Shown: piece after piece, positions 24,513-31,853 of the stretch
Position numbering within the stretch: position 1 is the first letter of the stretch
Layout: the number at the start of each line of letters is the position of its first letter
Virus record (IMG/VR): IMGVR_UViG_3300025585_001602
Location: 1 to 38,570 of that record
Length of the DNA: 38,570 nt
Strand: one strand, 5' to 3'
From: a virus
Made by a program: the position numbers and the translations under genes
Notes under the pieces: generated by a model
The model's database searches: none
Seen by the model: the letters and a program-made list of their open reading frames with translations, nothing else
Told to the model about the DNA's origin: nothing

Positions 24513-25322
24513 TTAGTCGTCGAGGTTGTAGCCGATGGCTGCCAAGCTCGAAGCGTTGTTGGTTCGTTGTGCTGGGGCACGCCGCGCTTGCGGGGTGGTC
24601 CCCAATGCCGTCGATCCTGCATTTCGTGTCGTGAGGTTGTGTCGCTGGCCACCATGCTTGGCGATTTCCTTCGCCTTCGCAATGACTTGGCTGAGACGTT
24701 TCTCCGTTGCACGCAGGAGTTGCACGCTCGTCTGCTTGGGGTTTTGTGCCCACACAGCATCGAACGTGCGCGAGACGATCTCCTCGCCTTTCGGCCCGCT
24801 AAGTTCTGGGTAGCGCTCGTAGAAGTTGTTGGTCGCAACCGCCAACGGCAAGCGCCCCTCCAGCATGCGAGCCACGAGGTTCACAGTCTCAATCTTAGAG
24901 TTGTGCTGGATCACCTGAGCTTGGCGCTCAAGCAGGCCAACAAGGGTTTCTCCGTTCCCTTCCGTAAGGATGTCGTCGAGTTCGTCATCCGTGTAGGTGA
25001 ATTGCTTGGGAGTGAATGCGTCCTCGATGCTCGTTACGGCATTGTCCGCCACGGCGGGCGCCGCCTCTTCCTCGGGGTTCGTCACCTTCTCCCAATCGAC
25101 CAGGCTCTCGGCGAGTTCCAGGCGCTGTCGAAGCTCCTCGACCATCTCCGGCGTGTACTGGCCGTCTTCAAGTGCTTCTAGCGCATCAGGGTCAACCTGC
25201 GACTCTTCCGGCTCATCGAACGAGTCAATGTCACCAGAAGTTTCCAGAGATGCCGCGTAGTCATCAGGGTCAACAGCCTGCGGCTCGCTATTTTCCGGTT
25301 GCGTCTGTGGCATGTCTGCCAT
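24513..25322 (-). CDS. Scaffold protein
   Basis: 269 residues. The first 110 residues are very acidic (DPDDYAASLETSGDIDSFDE; PEESQVDPDALEALEDGQYT) and probably disordered. The middle is helical (GETLVGLLERQAQVIQHNSK; LLRATEKRLSQVIAKAKEIA) and the C-terminus is basic (RHNLTTRNAGS; QARRAPAQRTNN). An acidic front, helical centre and basic capsid-binding tail are typical of podovirus scaffolding proteins. The gene lies two genes downstream of the portal and ahead of the capsid gene. GGAG 7 nt upstream supports the ATG, which overlaps the previous gene's end by 35 nt. Confidence 0.8.
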   Translation of the reverse strand: MADMPQTQPENSEPQAVDPDDYAASLETSGDIDSFDEPEESQVDPDALEALEDGQYTPEMVEELRQRLELAESLVDWEKVTNPEEEAAPAVADNAVTSIEDAFTPKQFTYTDDELDDILTEGNGETLVGLLERQAQVIQHNSKIETVNLVARMLEGRLPLAVATNNFYERYPELSGPKGEEIVSRTFDAVWAQNPKQTSVQLLRATEKRLSQVIAKAKEIAKHGGQRHNLTTRNAGSTALGTTPQARRAPAQRTNNASSLAAIGYNLDD

Positions 25323-25677
25323 AGAACTTCTCCTTGATGTAGTTCAGCAGCTCTTCGCGCTGCTCTTGTGGGGGGGTTGCTTTATCACTAACCAGCGCAC
25401 GCGCCGGGAAATCGGCAATCAGCGTCAGTACTTCGAGTTTCGCCTTGATGCGCATGACTTCCAGTGGGTCGTTTGTCTGGAACAGTTGCGACGAATACCT
25501 GTCCAAGAGTTCCAGTACGCCCATGATTTGCTGGAGGTAGAATGGGTTGTGGATGTAGGCCAGAAGCTCTTCATCCGTGCCCGCAACGACTCCCGGCTGG
25601 ATGCCGCCAAGCAGGATGTGCAGGCGCAGCGGGTTCACTGGCGTTGTCGAGTCTTTGGGCTTTGGTGTCGGTTTCAT
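25288..25677 (-). CDS. Small virion-assembly protein of unknown function between portal and scaffold
   Basis: 129 residues: a Pro/Lys-rich N-terminus, then mostly helices (ELLAYIHNPFYLQQIMGVLE; DPLEVMRIKAKLEVLTLIA; QREELLNYIKEKFYG). The ATG overlaps the portal stop (ATGA) and the end overlaps the scaffold start by 35 nt, so it is embedded in the head operon. I do not recognise a family. Likely an assembly factor or minor head protein by position only. Confidence 0.6.
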   Translation of the reverse strand: MKPTPKPKDSTTPVNPLRLHILLGGIQPGVVAGTDEELLAYIHNPFYLQQIMGVLELLDRYSSQLFQTNDPLEVMRIKAKLEVLTLIADFPARALVSDKATPPQEQREELLNYIKEKFYGRHATDATGK

Positions 25678-27713
25678 GCTGGCACTCCCTGTGGGGCTTG
25701 CTGCATGCCAGCAGCCTGCGCATTCGGGCCTTGGAGTCCCATGGGCGCCAGTTGGCCAGACTGCGCCATGGCGGCGACAGATGCGTCATCGGCAAAGCGA
25801 ATGCGGTAGTTGCTCAGTTCTCCCAGCCCGATTTCTTTCCAGAACTTGTCGAGCACTGCGTCGAGGTTGTAGCGGGAGAGGAACATCGGCATCACCCCCT
25901 CCTGCGCCATGACGGTCTTGGCGAACTCCACTAGCGCAGCCGTATTCATGCCGCCGTCTGCGCCGGTCATCACTGGCTGCACGTCGAGGTTGGGGTCGAT
26001 GTCCCAAGCCGTGACGGAGAGCGTTTCTTCGTGCGGAAGCAGGCCGAATTGCTCGCGGATAAGCATCTCTTGCTCACCCATGATGTCGATCATCACTTCG
26101 CCCTGCATGAACTGGGTCGTGTTGCAGAGCATCTGGTAGCCCTGGCGCTGGAACGACTGCTCGTCGATGCGCATGGCGGTCAAGGCAAGGATGCCCGCAG
26201 GGGTTTCCTGCAACGCCTGAATGCCGGTGGCTGTCACGCGCTCAGGGAGGCTTTGCGCGTCCTGCACGCCGTCGTTCTCGCGCGTCATGGCAATCATCTG
26301 CGCCACGTCGTTCCACATGTTTGCGCTGGAATCGGGCGTCGGGATGGCCATGTAGGCATCTTTGATGCTGCGGTCGAGCGGGCGGTCCTTCTGGAGCGGG
26401 ATGATGAAAGGTCCGCCAGCAGAGGACATTTCGCGGAAGCGGCGCAGGTCTACGATGTCGGGGTCGATAAGGTGCTTCCCGTTCTTCTCCGTCCACAGGT
26501 GCTGCATCCGGCTCTTGATGATGTAGTTGATGGTCTGATGGGGTCCAAGCAGGCGCGAGGCGTGAGAGACAGGCGCAGTCTGGTGTCCACGGGCATTCGG
26601 TGCGGTGCAAACCACAGGGAATTCCCCGTGGCGGTGCCGCAATTGGTGCGCCATCAGAATCACTTGGTCTGCGCCGAGGGCGAACATCCAAAGCTGCGAT
26701 GTCTTGCCGTCACTCAGTCCAAAGTCACGAGGAATGAGGCGTACAATCATATACATCACGTGGACTTCGGTGCTGTCGCCCTGATGATTCATGGCCTTGT
26801 CGGGATCGACGCCTGCACGCTCTTCGCGGTCGCTCTGGCTGCGCCAGAACCGGCTCAGTCCGCCCTCTTCCTTAACGTAGGCATGAAGGGCTTGGCAGTT
26901 GAACAGGTTTTCTTCGGGGTCTGCCTCGGAGTTCAGAAGGATCTGGCTGTCGGTGGTCGTCATCCAGCCAAAGAAGCCCGACTCATGGAATTGGTCAGGC
27001 GCCTTGCTCTGGTCTAGCAGCACTTGGTAGTTGTCAAGAGGGATCCATTCGGTGCCCTCGCAGATGACTTCCGTTTCGTCGCTCATGTGGCGAACAAGAT
27101 CGCCAGCCTTGTAGCCGTCCTCGCCATACTGGCTCAGGACGACTTCCATGATTTTGTCTACCTGGGTGATGGTGTAGGCTGGAGCGGTTTTCTTGCTCCA
27201 CTTACCCCACATGTAGGCGCGGCCATGGTCGTGCGCCTGCCCCCAGTGAATGTCGTTGGCACGGCGTTCCTTGAACCGCATGCTCTGGTAGCCGTTGACC
27301 AAGGCTGCAACCTCGGCTGCTGCCGCGCGCTTGCGCCCCCCCGGTCCCTTGTAGCGGTGCAGGAGTTCCTTCGTGTTGAAGGTGCGGTGCATGGCCGTCA
27401 GAAAGCGATTGTTGCCAGCAGCAGCCATCGGGAACACGATGGTCATTGGTCGGCGTGGGTCTTTGGCAAGCATTTGCTTGTCGAACCAGTCGGTTTCCAT
27501 GTAGCCATCGATTTGCCGGTCCACGTTGCGCAGTTCTGGCACGATCTCTTCGTTGGCCGCATACCCGCGTTCGGCGCACTTCTCCAGCATGCGCAACAGG
27601 TCGTCATGCGTCTTGGATCCCACACGGAGATCGACACCCTTCGGGTAGTTGCCGCTGGCCTTGTCGCGCATCTTGCGCACCAGCTCTTGAGATAGCTTCT
27701 TGTCGGAGATCAT
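25674..27713 (-). CDS. Portal protein
   Basis: About 679 residues from MISDKKLSQEL; the ATG overlaps the large terminase stop (ATGA), which favours it over upstream TTG or GTG codons in the same frame. The protein is mixed alpha/beta with a long helical C-terminal third and a Gln/Ala/Met-rich tail (GPNAQAAGMQQAPQGVPA). Features such as LLGPHQTINYIIKSRMQHLW, followed by a long segment with MIAMTRENDGVQDAQSLPER, fit the stem and wing layout of large podovirus portals, and the size matches. It follows the large terminase directly, the standard order for packaging genes. It would form the dodecameric DNA channel at the capsid vertex. Confidence 0.8.
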   Translation of the reverse strand: MISDKKLSQELVRKMRDKASGNYPKGVDLRVGSKTHDDLLRMLEKCAERGYAANEEIVPELRNVDRQIDGYMETDWFDKQMLAKDPRRPMTIVFPMAAAGNNRFLTAMHRTFNTKELLHRYKGPGGRKRAAAAEVAALVNGYQSMRFKERRANDIHWGQAHDHGRAYMWGKWSKKTAPAYTITQVDKIMEVVLSQYGEDGYKAGDLVRHMSDETEVICEGTEWIPLDNYQVLLDQSKAPDQFHESGFFGWMTTTDSQILLNSEADPEENLFNCQALHAYVKEEGGLSRFWRSQSDREERAGVDPDKAMNHQGDSTEVHVMYMIVRLIPRDFGLSDGKTSQLWMFALGADQVILMAHQLRHRHGEFPVVCTAPNARGHQTAPVSHASRLLGPHQTINYIIKSRMQHLWTEKNGKHLIDPDIVDLRRFREMSSAGGPFIIPLQKDRPLDRSIKDAYMAIPTPDSSANMWNDVAQMIAMTRENDGVQDAQSLPERVTATGIQALQETPAGILALTAMRIDEQSFQRQGYQMLCNTTQFMQGEVMIDIMGEQEMLIREQFGLLPHEETLSVTAWDIDPNLDVQPVMTGADGGMNTAALVEFAKTVMAQEGVMPMFLSRYNLDAVLDKFWKEIGLGELSNYRIRFADDASVAAMAQSGQLAPMGLQGPNAQAAGMQQAPQGVPA

Positions 27714-29434
27714 GTCATGCACCAATCAAGGCTGGAGAGGTAGCTTTCCAGCTCCTTGTCGGCGTGCAAGTCTTCATCCGTGTCGAAGGAGAGAATCTTC
27801 TTCGGGTCGGGGTGAAGGAGGACTCCAAGCTCTTTCATCACGGCAAGCGAATGGCCAGCCGTGTCGGGAGCGTCCCAAAACTTGCAGGACGGAAAAGATT
27901 TCAGGGCGCGCTCAAGCGGCCCGTTCTTCATGCTTTCGTCGTGCTCGATCAGCCCATCCTCGTAATAGGGGATGAGCATCGCCGCGCGCTGTTCCTTGAT
28001 GCCCTCGTCGCCGTCGTACTCGGTGCGGTTGGACTTCAACCAGATCCAGCGAATCTGACCACCAAGCCCGCGTGCCTTTGCCGCCTGCTCGAAGGTGTAC
28101 TGGAGCAGCTTGCTGCCGCCCGTGATTTCCACGGCAATCGTGCGCGTCTTGAGCGCCAGCGCCATGTCGAACAGGCTGCGGAACATCTCCTCGGGGTACA
28201 TCTTCTTGACCACGTTGTCGCGGAAACGAATCTTGCGCTCGTAGGGATTCACTGAGCACCCCAGAATCGACGTGCAGGCGCTCTGCTTGCCCTTCGTGCA
28301 GGCAGGGTCAACGACGATGAAGCGCTTTGCTTCCTCGCCCCACTTCTTTTCTTCGCGACGGTCGTTGTAGTGCTTGAACCAGTCGGGGCTGAAACCTCGC
28401 GTCTCGGAGGAACGTGGCTTGCACAGGTATTCGCGAGCAAACAGGTCCATGCGCGAGCGGAAACGTGCCGCCAGCGCGCGCACCGCTTTGTCAGTCACGG
28501 TGCTTTCGAGGCTCTTGTAACAACCTGGCGACGTTTCTACCGCAATGGGGTAGATGCGACTGTGCCACTCAGGGTCAGCGAGCGCATTCATCATCAGGGC
28601 GTCGATGTGCTTGCAGGTGTCGGAGAGGATCACGCGCCACGGTGCAGTCCAGACGCCCGTGTCGGGGGCATCCCAGCGATGGTCTTTCGCGGTTGGCTGC
28701 TCGTCGTTATCCACCGTCTGCAAGAGTTCGGCGTAGAACCATTCCTCGTAGCGCGCGCGAACAGTCTCATTCTCGATGTTGGCGCGAGGCTGGGAGTCGT
28801 CCGCCCAAATTAGCGAGACACGGTGCATGCCGTTGTCGAGCGGCGCCAGAGAGCCGTTGCAGGTCTGCAAGGCGCCCTTGGGGGAGACGCAAGCGAACGG
28901 GACATTGGTGCCAGGGTCAACGAGGAACCACGTGTCTTTGCTGAACGCAGGCGAACGCCCCTGATACCGCTCTGGGTTAAGGTTGCCGTACACCGATCCG
29001 ATCTGCGGCGACAACAACATGCCCTTCAATGCTTCCGTTCGCTGGGCCGCGATGTCATAGATCGCGCTGTGATACAGCACAAACTTCTGCAAACGGTTGG
29101 CGAGGCACCGCGTCAGGTAGCCAAGTCCGATGGTCGTCTTGGCAAAGCGACGGCGGGCAAGCACTGCAAGGAAGGGGATGGTGTCGTCGTCGATGAGTTT
29201 CAGGTACTCGTACTGCTGCGCCGTGTAAGGTTTCTTGTACACGTCAGGGAAGAACGTCTTGTTGAAGAATTCGGTGCCGGTGGACTCTAATTCTCCCCGC
29301 GCGCCTGTGGGCTCAATGCTGCGCACAACCGTCTCCTGAATAATGGAGTCGTTCGTGTATTCGAGGCCGTACTGGCGGGATACTTGCTCGTAATCCCACG
29401 CATGCACTCGGGCATCTCGTTTTGCTCGCGGCAT
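27710..29434 (-). CDS. terL: Terminase large subunit (DNA-packaging ATPase and nuclease)
   Basis: 574 residues. The ATPase part shows a Walker A-like LARRRFAKTTIG (about 92-103) and a Walker B VSLIWADD (206-213; Asp in place of the usual Glu at its end). The nuclease part has RFIVVDPACTKGK (D376), TIAVEITGG (E436) and DAPDTAGH (D521/D524), the acidic residues expected of the RNase H-like terminase nuclease. A GGAGA site precedes the ATG, and a terminator-containing element lies 12 nt further upstream. It pumps DNA into the procapsid through the adjacent portal and cuts concatemers. The deviant Walker A (R-R-F-A-K-T-T) is known in several terminases. Confidence 0.9.
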   Translation of the reverse strand: MPRAKRDARVHAWDYEQVSRQYGLEYTNDSIIQETVVRSIEPTGARGELESTGTEFFNKTFFPDVYKKPYTAQQYEYLKLIDDDTIPFLAVLARRRFAKTTIGLGYLTRCLANRLQKFVLYHSAIYDIAAQRTEALKGMLLSPQIGSVYGNLNPERYQGRSPAFSKDTWFLVDPGTNVPFACVSPKGALQTCNGSLAPLDNGMHRVSLIWADDSQPRANIENETVRARYEEWFYAELLQTVDNDEQPTAKDHRWDAPDTGVWTAPWRVILSDTCKHIDALMMNALADPEWHSRIYPIAVETSPGCYKSLESTVTDKAVRALAARFRSRMDLFAREYLCKPRSSETRGFSPDWFKHYNDRREEKKWGEEAKRFIVVDPACTKGKQSACTSILGCSVNPYERKIRFRDNVVKKMYPEEMFRSLFDMALALKTRTIAVEITGGSKLLQYTFEQAAKARGLGGQIRWIWLKSNRTEYDGDEGIKEQRAAMLIPYYEDGLIEHDESMKNGPLERALKSFPSCKFWDAPDTAGHSLAVMKELGVLLHPDPKKILSFDTDEDLHADKELESYLSSLDWCMT

Positions 29435-29445
29435 TCATTCTCCAA

Positions 29446-29502
29446 ACAAAAACGGCGCACCATCTCCGAAGAGTGGTACGCCGCGAGGTTTCCCTGGGGG
29501 CT
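29446..29502 (-). terminator. Rho-independent terminator with upstream GAAA-loop hairpin, ahead of the large terminase gene
   Basis: Read on the minus strand: CCCCC, a small hairpin AGG-GAAA-CCT, then a long stem closed by a TTCG tetraloop (29453-29483, loop 29467-29470; one mismatch and one bulge), followed by TTTTTGTTT. The stem-loop and U-tract form a strong intrinsic terminator. It ends the lysis/decoration gene block and stands just before the large terminase ribosome binding site. It shares its leading motif with the element at 23301-23359. Confidence 0.82.
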
Positions 29503-29515
29503 GTCTGTCGGTCGT

Positions 29516-29608
29516 CTAAGCCGTCTTTATCCCGAACCGTTTCTCGATGGCGCCTGATACCATCAGTATCGCCCGTCGAATGGTAAGCCAGAATTCACGA
29601 TCGTCCAT
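29516..29608 (-). CDS. Very small conserved-looking phage protein (30 residues)
   Basis: The ATG shares its A with the TGA of the gene upstream (TGATG), indicating translational coupling. The product begins MDDREFWLTIRRAIL and continues with a hydrophobic/amphipathic helix to a basic end (AIEKRFGIKTA). Short proteins opening with a similar D-R-x-F/L-W motif occur next to packaging genes in other phages, as far as I recall. Function unknown. It ends 14 bases before the terminator element. Confidence 0.55.
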   Translation of the reverse strand: MDDREFWLTIRRAILMVSGAIEKRFGIKTA

Positions 29609-29994
29609 CAGTTCATGCCGCCTCGGACGGTAAGGCTTCCCGTGCCGGAACCCACCGCCGCGCGGAACTGAATCGCGTCGATCGGGCCGGTGCGAAGGAT
29701 AAGCACGCTCGATGTTTGCGCTGCCAGCGTGTCTGCCGCAACCGTGCAGGTCAACATCACGCTGTCTTCGGTGGAGAAGTCGTCCACGAGCTTGATGAAA
29801 TCGCTTGCCGCGTGGGGCTTTACCCAGACCTCGAAGTTCGTCAGCGCCTTGCTGGCGTGCGTGTTCTTGACCTCAATCGTGCAGATCTCGATGCCCTTGT
29901 TGGTGCGCACACTGCCGATAACGGTGTCCGTATTGGTCGGCGCGCCATCCATCGTGAAGTACTGCGGGGCGTTGTCGAACCCGTGGCTGATCAT
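29608..29994 (-). CDS. Small beta-rich virion protein, possible decoration protein
   Basis: 128 residues with regular strands (EICTIEVKNTHASKALTNFE; VMLTCTVAADTLAAQ; IDAIQFRAAVGSGTG, then SLTVRGG). It has a strong GAGGAGCG ribosome binding site overlapping the previous stop region, 2 nt downstream of that stop. The fold pattern suggests a compact jelly roll or Ig-like protein on the virion surface, and it follows a module-bearing protein. No catalytic motif and no family recognised. Confidence 0.6.
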   Translation of the reverse strand: MISHGFDNAPQYFTMDGAPTNTDTVIGSVRTNKGIEICTIEVKNTHASKALTNFEVWVKPHAASDFIKLVDDFSTEDSVMLTCTVAADTLAAQTSSVLILRTGPIDAIQFRAAVGSGTGSLTVRGGMN

Positions 29995-29996
29995 GC

Positions 29997-30881
29997 TTAT
30001 CGCTCCTCAAGCGTCACAACGCAGGTCGTGTCTGCGCTGTTCGTTACGGAAATGGCAGATGCAAGGGAAATACCCAGCACCCGCTTCAAAGAAAGTGCGT
30101 CTACCGAGCCGGTGAAGCCCGAGGTCGGTGCAATCGAAATGCCAATGCCATCGCTCTTCAACAGGAAGGTGTACGTGCCGTTGGCAGTGATGGTCATGTC
30201 AGTCATGCCCGTACCGCATTCGATCGTTACGCCGTTGCTGGCATTCACGCTCGATACGGTAATCGTGGCGATGTAGGGGGCGCCACTGACGTAGGTTCCC
30301 CCTACCATGTCGGCAGTCAGCACGGCGAGTGCCTGCACCGCGCCGCCCGTGTGCGTAGCCTTGCCACCAGAGATGGCCCAGTTTGTCCCCACCGTCCACC
30401 CCGTCGAGGCGTCGAGTAGGGGCTGCTGAATCAGTTCTGCCTGGCTGCTTCCGCTGCCAGCGAGCGCCACCTGATAGATGCCGTCATTGCCGGCATCCTC
30501 GCAGTTGGTAAGCGCCACCACGTCAGAGTCAGCGAAGGCTGTCGCCCAGTTGCTCGCGTCCAACGGCTGAATGACGCTGTACCCGTTGTCGCACTTGATG
30601 AGTTGCAGCGCTGAGTTAAGTGGGGGCATCCCGGCAGTAACATGCGCCCGATGAACCGTGCTCAAGCCCGAAAGCTGTGTGCCGATGCTCGTAATCGTGG
30701 CGTCCAACTGCGTGAGAAAACCCTGCATTGCCGTGTTGATTGTGCTCAACGACTGCTGCTCAAGGATCATGCTCGCTTCAAGGCGACCGAGATTGTCCGA
30801 CTGTCGCACACACGAGTCAATCAGCCCGCGAATGTCGCGCAGGCGATTGCTACGTTCCGCGTGTGTAATCACAACAGCCAT
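29997..30881 (-). CDS. Virion fibre-like protein: N-terminal coiled coil plus carbohydrate-binding-like module
   Basis: 294 residues. Residues about 5-75 are a long helix likely to trimerise (RLRDIRGLIDSCVRQSDNLG; LSTINTAMQGFLTQLDATIT). Residues about 85-145 are a short beta domain with three Cys. Residues about 148-268 are a jelly-roll-like module with the Gly-Trp signature (LLDASTGWTVGTNWAISGGK) and ending in SGFTGSVDALSLKRV. Related modules occur in the adaptor and in one tail protein. The ATG overlaps the stop of the previous gene by one base. Likely a head or tail fibre that binds host surface sugars; inferred. Confidence 0.6.
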   Translation of the reverse strand: MAVVITHAERSNRLRDIRGLIDSCVRQSDNLGRLEASMILEQQSLSTINTAMQGFLTQLDATITSIGTQLSGLSTVHRAHVTAGMPPLNSALQLIKCDNGYSVIQPLDASNWATAFADSDVVALTNCEDAGNDGIYQVALAGSGSSQAELIQQPLLDASTGWTVGTNWAISGGKATHTGGAVQALAVLTADMVGGTYVSGAPYIATITVSSVNASNGVTIECGTGMTDMTITANGTYTFLLKSDGIGISIAPTSGFTGSVDALSLKRVLGISLASAISVTNSADTTCVVTLEER

Positions 30882-31135
30882 CAGTGATGCGTCCTCTCGG
30901 CTGAACGGCGCTCAATTTCCTGCACCTTCTCCACTGCCGTGAGTCGATTGCCGTGCTCTTCCGTCTTGTTAAACAAGGCTTCGGTGAGGCGCTCCAGCTT
31001 TCCCAGCCCAATGTCTAGCCTGTCAATCACCGTCTTGAAGCTGCCCCATGCTTTCGCCACCATCACAAGATGCGTCAGCAGCACTGCAAGTAATGACAGC
31101 ACTGCAAGGATGATCCCGATCTGCTCCCCCGTCAT
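30881..31135 (-). CDS. Small membrane protein with coiled-coil tail (lysis cassette candidate)
   Basis: 84 residues. Residues 6-30 form one hydrophobic helix (GIILAVLSLLAVLLTHLVMV) after a very short N-terminus. The rest is a charged helix (KTVIDRLDIGLGKLERLTEA, then a run ending in VEKVQEIERRSAERTHH). One membrane anchor followed by a coiled coil resembles an inner-membrane spanin or a holin partner. No outer-membrane spanin lipobox was found nearby. The ATG overlaps the previous stop by 4 nt and the TGA overlaps the next ATG. Confidence 0.6.
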   Translation of the reverse strand: MTGEQIGIILAVLSLLAVLLTHLVMVAKAWGSFKTVIDRLDIGLGKLERLTEALFNKTEEHGNRLTAVEKVQEIERRSAERTHH

Positions 31136-31554
31136 GAGAAGCCCTTGCCTGGGCCGAGGGGCTTGCGGCCTTTTCTCGCCTGCACCACGCGCTCAATTAC
31201 GGGCTCAAGTTTTGACAAGTCCTTAGCAATCTTCGGGGCGATCGCTGGCTTGTACCATGACTTGTTGGCGTCGATTTGTTTGGCGATACTTAGCGTTTCG
31301 TTCTTCGCTTCGCCCATCACCATGCGTGCTTGGTCTGGAAGCAGGTCGTAGCGACGAATGTCAGGCGACTCGCTGTTCTCCAGCTTCAAGGGGTGAACGC
31401 GCTCAGATGCCACCTTCGATACCGCCATCGTCACCACGAGGTCAATGCCCTTGCGAATGAGCCAGCGCTGCGTTGCGTACCATGCTGTGCCAGGGATTGC
31501 CGTGAGTCCTGCAACCAGTACAGGGATGAGTAGGGTGTCAAACAACTCGTTCAT
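31132..31554 (-). CDS. Small membrane-associated protein, lysis or virion role unknown
   Basis: 140 residues. The first 40 contain a hydrophobic segment (LLIPVLVAGLTAIPGTAWYA) and a second amphipathic one (GIDLVVTMAVSKVA). The rest is soluble, charged and ends in a Lys/Arg/Gly-rich tail (RKGRKPLGPGKGF). It lies between the 39-residue hydrophobic protein and the anchor-plus-coil protein, with ATGA overlaps on both sides, so the three form a coupled cassette. Holin or anti-holin is possible; not proven. Confidence 0.55.
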   Translation of the reverse strand: MNELFDTLLIPVLVAGLTAIPGTAWYATQRWLIRKGIDLVVTMAVSKVASERVHPLKLENSESPDIRRYDLLPDQARMVMGEAKNETLSIAKQIDANKSWYKPAIAPKIAKDLSKLEPVIERVVQARKGRKPLGPGKGFS

Positions 31555-31670
31555 GCCGCGACTCCTGAGAACCACAACAGAAGCGCTTGCCACAGTCCAG
31601 CACCGCCATACTGAAACGCCAAAGCGAACAGCGCACGTGCCAGGTCGAATAGGATGTCTGCAATGTCCAT
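31551..31670 (-). CDS. 39-residue hydrophobic protein, holin-like
   Basis: The product begins MDIADILFDLARALFALAFQ and continues through a second hydrophobic stretch (GLWQALLLWFSGVAA). That is one or two short membrane helices with acidic residues only at the front. A GGAGAA site stands 4 nt upstream of the ATG, and the stop overlaps the next ATG (ATGA). Size and composition suit a very small holin or pinholin-type protein. It is the first gene of the small membrane-protein cassette, just after the endolysin-tRNA block. Confidence 0.55.
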   Translation of the reverse strand: MDIADILFDLARALFALAFQYGGAGLWQALLLWFSGVAA

Positions 31671-31684
31671 TGTGTTCTCCATAG

Positions 31685-31726
31685 GTGCCGTGGTAGACCT
31701 GAAAACAGTTCAGGCCACCACGGCAC
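31685..31726 (-). promoter_or_regulatory. Long hairpin between tRNA and the holin-like gene
   Basis: Ten bp (GTGCCGTGGT with ACCACGGCAC) plus six more bp (CCTGAA with TTCAGG), separated by a small bulge or mismatch, close a loop of about 6 nt. There is no U-tract on the minus strand; the 39-residue gene's ribosome binding site follows 9 nt later. A processing, stability or regulatory RNA structure is more likely than a terminator. It could define the 5' end of the lysis message after tRNA excision. Confidence 0.65.
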
Positions 31727-31763
31727 GAGCAGGATCTCAACTACGCGGAGGGTTGAGTGATTT

Positions 31764-31839
31764 TGGTAGCGGGAATCGGACTTGAACCGATGGCCTGCGG
31801 ATTATGAGTCCACTGCTCTGCCAACTGAGCTATCCCGCG
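31764..31839 (-). tRNA. tRNA with CAU anticodon (Met or lysidine-modified Ile2)
   Basis: 76 nt including an encoded CCA. D arm GCTC/GAGC, anticodon stem GTGGA/TCCGC with loop CTCATAA (anticodon CAT), T arm ATCGG-TTCAAGT-CCGAT, acceptor pairs 2-7 GCGGGA/TCCCGC, discriminator A. Position 1 is C opposite T at 72, a mismatch. The anticodon stem lacks the three G-C pairs of initiator tRNA. The GACTCATAATC context and the variable/T region look closer to Ile2 (AUA-reading after lysidine modification) than to elongator Met, but this needs TilS-determinant analysis. It is encoded within the late operon. Confidence 0.88.
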
Positions 31840-31853
31840 AGATTCAACTATGT

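Noticed and set aside
31764-31839. The tRNA as the attachment site of the prophage
   Set aside because: It lies deep inside the late operon, over 31 kb from the integrase in this window, and no repeated tRNA fragment was seen.
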